A DNA stretch of 15,119 nt from Candidatus Altarchaeales archaeon (GTDB lineage Archaea; Altiarchaeota; Altiarchaeia; IMC4; QMZM01). Location: contig QMZM01000021.1 in assembly GCA_003663175.1 (NCBI GenBank), forward strand, positions 1 through 15,119. Reading direction: 5' to 3'. Position numbers and translations under genes: made by a program. Of this stretch, positions 7,222 through 13,642 are shown one piece after another. The notes under the pieces are model-generated. The model was not told where the DNA came from. It saw only the letters and a program-made list of their open reading frames with translations, and searched no databases. Each line of letters begins with the position of its first letter. The stretch's first letter is position 1.

Positions 7222-9348
7222 ATGACCAAGAAAATTATTTTTTTGGTTTTTCTCGTGATGCTTAGCTGTCTTGGAAGTGCAGATATCGATGTTTCTCTTG
7301 ATGCGAGGTTAAGTAAGAGTGAGATAAAACCCGGTGAGTCCTTCTATTTGTATATAAACATAACAAACATCGACACAGAGGATATAACATCTCAGAACGA
7401 TATAGAGCTGGCGATATACTCTGACAATATTCTAATTCATCACGACATAATTCATGAGGAAATACCGCAAAATTCATCCAAGGAAATTAGTATTTCATCG
7501 AATAAATTCAATGTGGATTATGATGATATCTGGGGCGATGATGGTCTTCTCGGGTATAAATGCAATACCCATGAAATCGAGGTTAGGGTATATGGGGATG
7601 TTAGTAGTGAGAGTAGTATAGAGGAGTTGAAGATTTCTGGTGAGGAACTATTTGTTGGAATCGAGCCATCACCCTTAACACCAAAGGATGAGATAATGGT
7701 TATTGTAGAGGACAAGGATGGCAATAGATTAGATAATGTGAATGTGAGATTGATTCAGTTGGGGGAGAACGATGAATGGGACATTGATGATGTATCAAGA
7801 GATGAAAGAACCAATAGGGATGGAGAGGCGATCTTTACTGCAATAATTGATGACTTTAGATTCAGAGATGAGCCATATGGCAAATATCAAATAAATGTCT
7901 GGGATGATGATTACTGTCTGCTTACAAAGACATTTGATATAAGAAACAGGCTTAAAATTGATAGGATTACTCCAGAGGATATATTTGCGGGGGATGAGAT
8001 AAGGGTTAAGGTTGTTGATATCAACAACGACCCGGTTGAAAATTCATTGGTTACGGTCTCGGGTCCTGGAATTTCTGGCGGAATATCACGTAAGACAGAT
8101 TCAAATGGCATTGCTAAATTTATATTAACTGAGACGGGAACATTCAATATAATTGCAACAAAGGAAGGATACGAGGATAGCGACATAATAACAATAAGAA
8201 TAATGAAGAAGAAGCCAATAGATATAAAAATAGAACCGAAGGATGCGATTGTTGGAAGAACTGTGAAATTAGTTGTCACATCGGAGGGTGAATTATTGAG
8301 TAATGCGACAATCGAAATAAAGAATCCCTACGGCAGAATCGACACATTAATTGCAGAATCTGGCGAGATAGAGTACATACCAACAACGCCGGGAAGATAC
8401 GAGATTAAGGTTACAAAGGCGGCATATGAAACAACCATGACTACATTTCTTGCAAATAACATATTCAATGTATCTGTCCCAGATGTAGAGATCGGTAGAG
8501 AGGTGAGGATTAAGGTCTATGATCAGAATAATAAGCCAGTTGAGAATGCAAATATAGTAATTGAAGGAACCTCAATTTCTGGAAGTACAAATTCTGATGG
8601 AGAATTTTCATTTACATTAACGACGGCGGGGGAGTATAAGATAGTTATAAAGAAGAATGGATTTAGGGATTATGAGAGGGATATGGTTCTTTATTCAAGT
8701 CTATTGCTGGATATATCCCCCGATGAGATATACATAGGCAATTCTTCAGAGATAAGAATATTTGATGAAAATGGCAACAGGATAAATGCAACAATAACGA
8801 TCTCGGGACCAAAAGAATTTTTAAAGGTCATCACTAAGGATAGATATCTTTTTAAGCCAGATCATGCCGGAGTTTATAACATAACGGCGAGCAGGGAATT
8901 CTATAATTCAACTACTTCAAGATTAGTTGTAAAGCCTTTATTCGTTAACTTGGAATTAAGGCTGAATAGAGATTTACTCTTGGTTAGGGTAACTCACGCC
9001 GATAAACCATTGGAGAATATAACCGTGGAGATAATAATGCCAGATAATAGGAGTGAATACATATTAACGAATTCGGATGGCATCGCAAGTCTTAATGTAG
9101 AGAATATAAGTTACGATGGTGAATTCAGGGCAATGGTTGTTGATGATAATTATAAATCAGAAATTGTTGTGAAGAGATTTGAGAAAATGAATATTATATC
9201 AATTCTAATAATTATTATCGTTGTTCTAATTCTGATATTGATCTCTGGTGCAATATTTTATCTTTCACATAAGGTCAGAAGAGGAAGTATAGTGGAGAAA
9301 GGGAAGAGTAGATTAGGTAAAAAGAGGAGGGGTCTAAGCGGGGTGTAG
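7222..9348 (+). CDS. Second membrane-anchored Ig-like surface protein (paralogue)
   Basis: A 708-residue predicted surface protein with the same plan as its upstream neighbour: signal peptide at 1-20 (hydrophobic core IIFLVFLVML), about seven beta-sandwich modules, a membrane helix at about 658-682, and a basic 26-residue tail. The N-terminal module (about 22-140) looks like a CARDB-type domain (PGESFYLYINITN). Later modules carry TNSDGEF/NSNG-type turns. Modules 4-7 line up in order with modules 4-7 of the first paralogue, for example IEPKDAIVGRTVKLVVTSEG with IEPEKCVLNSPVTIHVTSGD, and GEIEYIPTTPGRYEIKV with GEIKFIPDMIGEYTVHV. The two genes therefore arose by tandem duplication and diverged widely. 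About ten N-x-S/T sequons suggest heavy N-glycosylation. No enzyme motif is seen; the function is unknown, probably in the cell envelope. It is 19 nt from nop5 and probably cotranscribed with it. Confidence 0.8.
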   Translation: MTKKIIFLVFLVMLSCLGSADIDVSLDARLSKSEIKPGESFYLYINITNIDTEDITSQNDIELAIYSDNILIHHDIIHEEIPQNSSKEISISSNKFNVDYDDIWGDDGLLGYKCNTHEIEVRVYGDVSSESSIEELKISGEELFVGIEPSPLTPKDEIMVIVEDKDGNRLDNVNVRLIQLGENDEWDIDDVSRDERTNRDGEAIFTAIIDDFRFRDEPYGKYQINVWDDDYCLLTKTFDIRNRLKIDRITPEDIFAGDEIRVKVVDINNDPVENSLVTVSGPGISGGISRKTDSNGIAKFILTETGTFNIIATKEGYEDSDIITIRIMKKKPIDIKIEPKDAIVGRTVKLVVTSEGELLSNATIEIKNPYGRIDTLIAESGEIEYIPTTPGRYEIKVTKAAYETTMTTFLANNIFNVSVPDVEIGREVRIKVYDQNNKPVENANIVIEGTSISGSTNSDGEFSFTLTTAGEYKIVIKKNGFRDYERDMVLYSSLLLDISPDEIYIGNSSEIRIFDENGNRINATITISGPKEFLKVITKDRYLFKPDHAGVYNITASREFYNSTTSRLVVKPLFVNLELRLNRDLLLVRVTHADKPLENITVEIIMPDNRSEYILTNSDGIASLNVENISYDGEFRAMVVDDNYKSEIVVKRFEKMNIISILIIIIVVLILILISGAIFYLSHKVRRGSIVEKGKSRLGKKRRGLSGV

Positions 9349-9367
9349 AATTATCTGATAGGGAAGA

Positions 9368-10414
9368 ATGATAAGATTAACAACAAATATTCTCGGTGTG
9401 TTTGCGTTGAAGAATGGTAGGATTATTGAGAGGATTTTATTTCCCATGGATGTAGAGAAGATTGCAGATAGACTCGAGGTCATAAAGGATGGCGTTTCTG
9501 AAGAGGAGGCTGCAATTATAGAGAAATTAAAGAGGTCTGGAGTTAGAGAGGTATATGTAATTGACCCGGAGAGATTTCCATCCACCCTTGGAATCAAATT
9601 TCTTAAAGACAGCGAGATAATTGACCCAAGTTATCTTGCAGAGGAGATTGGAATTGGAAGAGAGGAATTCTCAGAATTGATTTCCAAGGTAAATCTCGAA
9701 CTTGCGAAGAGAAGATTGAAGGGGATTGGGAGGGATCAGATACTGATACAGGCGATAAATTCAATAGATGAATTAGACGAATCGATAAACAAATTAGTTA
9801 AAAGGCTGAGAGAGTGGTATTCATTGAATTTCCCGGAGTTGGATTATGTCATAAAGAATAATGAGACATATGCAAAGGCGGTCAGTTCTGTAGATAAATT
9901 GGATAAGGGTTTGAGGAATAGAATCAATTCATTAAGGAGGGAATCTACTGGCATCGAATTCTCTGAAAGGGATTATGAGGTAGTAACTGCACTTTCAGAT
10001 TCAATTCTATGTTTATATTCAACAAGGAGAGAAATCGAATCTTATATAGATCATCTCATGAGTGATATCGCGCCAAATCTTTCCACATTGGCTGGACCGA
10101 TGTTGGGGGCGAGATTAATCGCACTTGCCGGTGGACTTGAGAGATTATCATTTCTGCCGGCGAGCACAATACAGGTATTGGGGGCGGAGAGTGCATTCTT
10201 TAGGTTTCTGAGAACGGGTAAGAAGCCACCGAAACACGGCGTAATCTTTCAGTTACCGGAGATAAGATCATCTCCCAAGAGGATGAGGGGGAAGGTTGCC
10301 AGGACATTTGCCGCAAAGGTTGCAATTGCTGCAAGGGCGGACCACTTTAATGGAAAATTTGTTGGAGATAAATTAAGGAGGGACTTCTTAAGGAAGATTG
10401 AAAAATTGAAATGA
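9368..10414 (+). CDS. nop5: Nop5, C/D-box sRNP core protein
   Basis: The archaeal Nop56/58 homologue links L7Ae-bound C/D-box guide RNA to the methyltransferase fibrillarin for 2'-O-methylation of rRNA and tRNA. At 348 residues it is close to the usual archaeal length. The N-terminal fibrillarin-binding domain covers about 1-120. A central coiled coil follows at about 125-225, including REWYSLNFPEL at 148-158. The NOP RNA-binding domain lies at about 226-345, with the signature APNLSTLAGPMLGARLIALAG, ASTIQVLGAESAFFRFL (265-281) and KHGVIF (289-294). It ends in basic residues without the long Lys-rich tail of eukaryotic Nop56/58. In many archaea nop5 lies beside the fibrillarin gene. Here the next gene, 7 nt on, is a PfkB kinase instead, and fibrillarin is not in the window. 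Confidence 0.95.
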   Translation: MIRLTTNILGVFALKNGRIIERILFPMDVEKIADRLEVIKDGVSEEEAAIIEKLKRSGVREVYVIDPERFPSTLGIKFLKDSEIIDPSYLAEEIGIGREEFSELISKVNLELAKRRLKGIGRDQILIQAINSIDELDESINKLVKRLREWYSLNFPELDYVIKNNETYAKAVSSVDKLDKGLRNRINSLRRESTGIEFSERDYEVVTALSDSILCLYSTRREIESYIDHLMSDIAPNLSTLAGPMLGARLIALAGGLERLSFLPASTIQVLGAESAFFRFLRTGKKPPKHGVIFQLPEIRSSPKRMRGKVARTFAAKVAIAARADHFNGKFVGDKLRRDFLRKIEKLK

Positions 10415-10421
10415 AATCGAA

Positions 10422-11351
10422 ATGGATATCGATGTGACATCTATTGGGGATGTTAATGTTGACATAATAACATCAAACCTTCGTGAGTTTCCAGAGCGCG
10501 ATTCTCAGATTTTAATTCGAAATGCAACACTTAGTGTTGGGGGCTGTGCCGCAAACTTTGCGAGAGCCATCGCTAAACTCGGACTAAATACGAGATTGAT
10601 AGGCAAGATAGGCAATGACATCCTTGGGAATTTTATAATTGATGAATTGAGTAGGGAGGGGATCGACCTGAGATTATCAAGGGGAAGTAATACTGGGGTA
10701 ACAATTGCGATTACATTTAAAGACAAAACGAGGTCTTTTCTTACATACCCCGGCTCAAATAGTGAATTTACAATAAGTGATATAAATCTTGATATGATTA
10801 GTGGGAGATATCTGCATATACCAAGCGTCTTTCTTCAGGGTCTTCGTGAGAATGTAATAGATTTGATGAAATATTCTCATAAGAATGGAATGATAAACTC
10901 ATTTGACACGGGCTGGGATCCAAGTGGATGGTCCGATGATGATATAGAACTCGTAGAGAAAATTCTAAGATATGTTGATATATTCTTTCCAAACATAAAG
11001 GAGGGCTCCGCAATAACGGGTTTAGATGAGAAGGAAAACATCTGCAGGGAATTGCTCAGATTTGGACCTAAAATTATTGCGCTGAAGATGGGATCCGAAG
11101 GTTGTTTTATAGCAACAAGAAAGGAATCTATTTTTATAGAGGCATTTAGAGTAGATTCCGTCGATACAACCGGAGCTGGAGATGTCTTTAATGCAGCATT
11201 CATATTTGGGCATTCTAAGGGATGGGGGATTAAGGAGATTGGAAGATTCTCCTCGGCGGCGGCGGCAATAAGCACAACTGGATATGGAAATTCAAGATAC
11301 CCAACTCTAGATGAAATTGAGGATTTATTGGGATTTGATACGGGAATTTGA
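10422..11351 (+). CDS. PfkB/ribokinase-family sugar or nucleoside kinase
   Basis: A 309-residue kinase of the ribokinase (PfkB) family, normal length. The N-terminal signature is VGGCAANFARAIAKLG (39-54), with GKIGNDILG at 61-69. The substrate-lid part of the fold is at about 10-110. NxxE (Asn191-Glu194 in NIKEGSAITG) coordinates Mg/phosphate, and the C-terminal signature DTTGAGDVFNAAF (248-260) carries the anion hole and catalytic base Asp254. Family members phosphorylate ribose, nucleosides, fructose phosphates or 2-keto-3-deoxygluconate, and some archaeal ones act on ribose-1-phosphate. The sequence does not let me choose. It starts 7 nt after nop5 and is probably the last gene of that unit. 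No clear oligo(T) run follows it. Confidence 0.9.
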   Translation: MDIDVTSIGDVNVDIITSNLREFPERDSQILIRNATLSVGGCAANFARAIAKLGLNTRLIGKIGNDILGNFIIDELSREGIDLRLSRGSNTGVTIAITFKDKTRSFLTYPGSNSEFTISDINLDMISGRYLHIPSVFLQGLRENVIDLMKYSHKNGMINSFDTGWDPSGWSDDDIELVEKILRYVDIFFPNIKEGSAITGLDEKENICRELLRFGPKIIALKMGSEGCFIATRKESIFIEAFRVDSVDTTGAGDVFNAAFIFGHSKGWGIKEIGRFSSAAAAISTTGYGNSRYPTLDEIEDLLGFDTGI

Positions 11352-11382
11352 AATGGGGGTTATATAGATATTAAAAAAGCCG

Positions 11383-11484
11383 ATGGTGCGATATATTTAT
11401 AGTACCGCAACGGATGACAATTTTCATGAATTAAGGAAATACGGATATATTCCCAGTTATTTTACCCGGTCTATAAATCTATAA
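11383..11484 (+). other. Doubtful 33-codon ORF in the gap after pfkB
   Basis: An ATG at 11383 opens 33 codons, ending at a TAA at 11482-11484. The product is rich in Tyr and Arg (it ends YIPSYFTRSINL) and matches nothing I recognise. A TATA-like ttatatag lies at 11360-11367, about 20 nt upstream, somewhat close. The end of the ORF runs into the TATA elements of the next gene. It could be a small gene, the remnant of a decayed one, or chance. Apart from this and the promoter of the next gene, I see nothing in 11352-11506. Confidence 0.18.
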
Positions 11485-11486
11485 AT
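11471..11486 (+). promoter_or_regulatory. Duplicated TATA octamer upstream of the GH15 gene
   Basis: The octamer ctataaat occurs twice in perfect tandem (11471-11478 and 11479-11486). The second copy is centred about 25 nt before the ATG at 11507, the right distance for a leaderless archaeal transcript; the first would give an 8-nt leader. No Shine-Dalgarno site precedes the ATG. Confidence 0.55.
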
Positions 11487-11506
11487 TTTAAATTGAATTA
11501 ATAACT

Positions 11507-12583
11507 ATGAAGGGTGTTCAAACAAGAGTAAAACAATTGATAGATGTAAGTAAAAGAGTAATCGTGGATTGTAGTTTAGAGAATGGAGCAATTGTTGCAG
11601 CGAATTCTACAAAACCATATTTTCCCAAAGAAGCAAAAAATTATTTTTATGTTTGGCCGAGGGATGCATCCTTTATCTGTGTCGCTGCAGATTTGTTGGG
11701 ATTAAATATTCAGGAAAAATTTTTTGAGTGGCTGATTAATAGGGCCGAGGGCTGGCAAGAAAGGGGCTTATTTTATGAAAAATATTATCCCAATGGTCTA
11801 CAGGCGCTCAATAGATTCCAACCAGATCAAACAGGGACTGTTCTTTTTGCAGTTTGGCATCACTTAAAATCAAGTAAAGGAGAGATCGACAAATATAAAA
11901 ATTTAGTAATTAGTTCTGCAGAGGGCATATGTAAGGCTTGGAAAAAAGACCACTTTACCTTAATAACCAATGATTTATGGGAAGAGAGATTATGCTTCCC
12001 AGATTTGAAAGAAAATTTTACATATTCGCTTGCTGCATGTATTAAAGGCTTGGAATGCGCCAATGAACTTTTTCCAAATAAAAAATATATTAGAACGGCA
12101 AATGAAATGAAGAAGGTGTTATTAAATAATACGGAGAAGAGGGGTTATTTTTTCCGATCTTTTGGGAAATTAAACGATGAAAGAATAGATTCTAGTTTAT
12201 TGGGTCTTGTTTGGCCATTCGAAATAGTCACTCCATCGGATCCCTTGGTAAAAAATACCATCAGAAAAATAATTGAAAAATTAGTAAAAAATTATGGAGT
12301 TTATAGATACGAACATGATGAATATGATGGTTGGATGTTTAGAACAATTCATAGAAAGAAGGGTGCGGGTTTTTGGCCATTACTAAATTTTTGGATGAGT
12401 ATCGTGTTAAATAGAATGGGAAGAAAGAAAGAGGCGTTAGGATATTACAGTAGAGTTATTAATTCTGTTAAAAATTTTATTCCAGAACAGATATTCGATA
12501 ATAAAATACAAAAATCGGTCTCTCCCCTGTGTTGGAGTCATGCCATGTTTATAATTGCATCAAGAGAACTTGGATATTTTTAG
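11507..12583 (+). CDS. GH15 glucoamylase/trehalase-like glycoside hydrolase, catalytic domain only
   Basis: A 358-residue (alpha/alpha)6-barrel hydrolase of family GH15, which removes glucose from alpha-glucans or, in some archaea, splits trehalose. Motifs are YVWPRDAS (48-55), GWQERG with a following YYPNG (82-96), QPDQTG (105-110), the general-acid segment LWEER (157-161), the region WPFEIVTPSDP (236-246), the general-base segment NFIPEQIF (323-330, Glu327), and PLCWSHAMF (340-348). Most archaeal GH15 enzymes are over 600 residues, with an N-terminal beta-sandwich. Here the chain starts directly at the catalytic domain, and the upstream 155 bases do not encode the missing part. There is no signal peptide, so it should be cytoplasmic. 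It uses AAA for 26 of 34 lysines, whereas nop5 uses it for 11 of 27, hinting at a separate origin. The substrate cannot be assigned. Confidence 0.88.
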   Translation: MKGVQTRVKQLIDVSKRVIVDCSLENGAIVAANSTKPYFPKEAKNYFYVWPRDASFICVAADLLGLNIQEKFFEWLINRAEGWQERGLFYEKYYPNGLQALNRFQPDQTGTVLFAVWHHLKSSKGEIDKYKNLVISSAEGICKAWKKDHFTLITNDLWEERLCFPDLKENFTYSLAACIKGLECANELFPNKKYIRTANEMKKVLLNNTEKRGYFFRSFGKLNDERIDSSLLGLVWPFEIVTPSDPLVKNTIRKIIEKLVKNYGVYRYEHDEYDGWMFRTIHRKKGAGFWPLLNFWMSIVLNRMGRKKEALGYYSRVINSVKNFIPEQIFDNKIQKSVSPLCWSHAMFIIASRELGYF

Positions 12584-12601
12584 GTTTGGGTGGTGAAACT
12601 C

Positions 12602-12618
12602 AAATTGCTTCGCAATTT
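12602..12618 (+). repeat. Short perfect hairpin after the GH15 gene
   Basis: AAATTGC and GCAATTT form a perfect 7-bp stem with a 3-base loop (TTC), 18 nt after the GH15 stop. There is no T run after it, so intrinsic termination is uncertain. It may stabilise the 3' end of the transcript. Confidence 0.4.
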
Positions 12619-12645
12619 CTCCTTAGATAGCCACACATAACCGTA

Positions 12646-12657
12646 TCAGATATCTGA
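12646..12657 (+). repeat. 12-bp perfect palindrome upstream of the lipoprotein promoter
   Basis: TCAGATATCTGA is a perfect palindrome ending 11 nt before the TATA box at 12669. That position fits a dimeric activator or repressor site, but a 12-base palindrome in AT-rich DNA could also arise by chance. Confidence 0.3.
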
Positions 12658-12668
12658 ACAACTAAAAT

Positions 12669-12677
12669 ATTTATAAT
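12669..12677 (+). promoter_or_regulatory. TATA box for the lipoprotein gene
   Basis: ATTTATAAT is centred 31 nt before the ATG at 12704, placing the transcription start about 5 nt upstream of it. This supports 12704 over an in-frame TTG at 12677, which overlaps the TATA box and would not be transcribed. Confidence 0.55.
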
Positions 12678-12703
12678 TGAAACAACTAATAGAAGATAAC
12701 AAG

Positions 12704-13555
12704 ATGAAGTATCTGTGCTATCTTCTAATGTTACTCTTGATAATTATTCTCGGATGTATTGGAACCAATAAGGTCGAGTATAAATGCTGGGACGGTTCAA
12801 TAGTCTCTAATCCAGATGACTGCCCAGTCATTACAACTATAACTACAACCTCAACCACCACAACCTCCACAACATCAACATCTACAGTGCCATGTGCATG
12901 GACAAACGAAACATGCCAACTCTACTGTTCATCGGAGTGTGAGAACAGGGTAAAATCCTGTGAGTTAGATAAAAAGAGATGTATATGCAATTATACCTGT
13001 GCAACTACTACATCGACAACTACCACAACTACCACCCTGCCGTTGAGAGTGTTATCTGAGAGCGATATTGACAAAGCGATTGCATGGGGCGAAAAGAATA
13101 AATTCAATATGTCAAATTTATTATCAAAATATGCATATCCAAATTATTCAATAGGGTATGAGCATGTTATTGTGTATACACCATATCTAAAATTAGCACT
13201 CCTTGCTGCAAAGAGGGCTCGGGAATACAGAAGAATAACGGATGAAGAAATTGATTCGATAGTAACATCAAATGAGATTGAATTCAGGGTAAAGATCTAT
13301 GGCGACACCACAGAGTTTGCCGAGAATGTAGCGGCAGTTATAAAACTCAGGGGGGAGATCATACACCCCAATAAAACAATAATTGATAAAGCCCCGGCAA
13401 CCACAGACTTTTGGCCCAATTCTCCAAAATACTTTGCTGTAAATTCATACATATTTGATTGCTACGATAGAATAAGAGATAGAATAATAGTATTTGAGGT
13501 TATAAAATTGACTGGGCGCAAGACCTATGAGATCGATATGAGGAATTACAAGTGA
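12704..13555 (+). CDS. Predicted lipoprotein with Thr-rich linkers and a Cys-rich module
   Basis: A 283-residue predicted exported protein of unknown function. Residues 1-17 form a hydrophobic signal segment that ends in a lipobox-like LGC (Cys18), so lipid anchoring is likely. A short module with Cys28 and Cys40 (KCWDGSIVSNPDDCP) resembles one I have seen in archaeal secreted proteins. It is followed by a Thr/Ser linker (44-62), a compact module with eight Cys (64, 71, 75, 79, 86, 93, 95, 99), a second Thr linker (about 100-111), and a C-terminal domain of about 170 residues (VYTPYLKLALLAAKRAREYR at about 157-176). I cannot name a family for that domain. The eight cysteines suggest disulfides and an extracellular location. 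The ATG at 12704 is preferred because of the TATA position and because the signal peptide begins there. It appears to be a single-gene unit. Confidence 0.72.
   Translation: MKYLCYLLMLLLIIILGCIGTNKVEYKCWDGSIVSNPDDCPVITTITTTSTTTTSTTSTSTVPCAWTNETCQLYCSSECENRVKSCELDKKRCICNYTCATTTSTTTTTTTLPLRVLSESDIDKAIAWGEKNKFNMSNLLSKYAYPNYSIGYEHVIVYTPYLKLALLAAKRAREYRRITDEEIDSIVTSNEIEFRVKIYGDTTEFAENVAAVIKLRGEIIHPNKTIIDKAPATTDFWPNSPKYFAVNSYIFDCYDRIRDRIIVFEVIKLTGRKTYEIDMRNYK
12833..12889 (+). repeat. Low-complexity Thr-linker tract 1
   Basis: An ac-rich run encodes Thr/Ser residues 44-62 of the lipoprotein. Such tracts act as extended, often O-glycosylated spacers and are prone to length change by slippage or recombination. 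Confidence 0.6.
13004..13036 (+). repeat. Low-complexity Thr-linker tract 2
   Basis: A second run of ACT/ACA/ACC codons (residues about 101-111) separates the Cys-rich module from the C-terminal domain. Confidence 0.55.
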
Positions 13556-13556
13556 T

Positions 13557-13587
13557 TTAAGTAAATGTAGACTGCTAACTTACTTAA
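13557..13587 (+). repeat. 8-bp inverted repeat after the lipoprotein gene
   Basis: TTAAGTAA (13557-13564) and TTACTTAA (13580-13587) are perfect inverted arms around a 15-nt loop, directly after the lipoprotein stop. The stem is AT-only apart from one G-C pair, so it is weak. It may be a transcript end or part of the regulatory region of the following ATPase gene. Confidence 0.35.
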
Positions 13588-13600
13588 TTTAGAGATTTTA

Positions 13601-13633
13601 TATAGGGAAACTTTTTAAGTATATTTCCCTATA
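13601..13633 (+). promoter_or_regulatory. Inverted repeat centred on the promoter of ATPase gene 1
   Basis: TATAGGGAAA (13601-13610) and TTTCCCTATA (13624-13633) are perfect 10-bp arms separated by 13 nt. The dyad axis (13617) is 26 nt before the ATG at 13643 and lies on a TATA-like ctttttaag. A stronger TATA-like tttatata (13597-13604) overlaps the left arm and would give a leader of about 15 nt. Either way the arms flank or overlap the core promoter, as expected for a repressor operator. Confidence 0.5.
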
Positions 13634-13642
13634 AATAATACT

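Noticed and set aside
7911..8279. 122-codon open frame on the minus strand inside the second surface protein gene
   Set aside because: It lies wholly within a well-supported + strand gene. Its product is a Ser/Pro/Ile-rich sequence typical of reading AT-rich codons backwards, and there is no promoter or ribosome site for it.
10877..11275. 132-codon open frame on the minus strand inside the PfkB gene
   Set aside because: It shadows the conserved C-terminal half of the kinase, including the DTTGAGD motif, and has no recognisable domain.
11352..11506. tRNA, CRISPR or insertion-sequence remnant in the gap before the GH15 gene
   Set aside because: I see no cloverleaf, no regularly spaced repeats, no terminal inverted repeats and no target duplications; only the doubtful small ORF and TATA elements.
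12590..12657. Possible C/D-box guide RNA (GTGGTGA ... CTGA) in the gap after the GH15 gene
   Set aside because: The C box deviates at a core position from RTGATGA, no good C'/D' pair is present between the boxes, and the CTGA is explained by the palindrome tcagatatctga.
12677..12703. TTG at 12677 as the start of the lipoprotein
   Set aside because: It overlaps the TATA box, adds a charged stretch before the signal peptide, and is weaker than the ATG at 12704, which sits at the expected distance from the TATA box.
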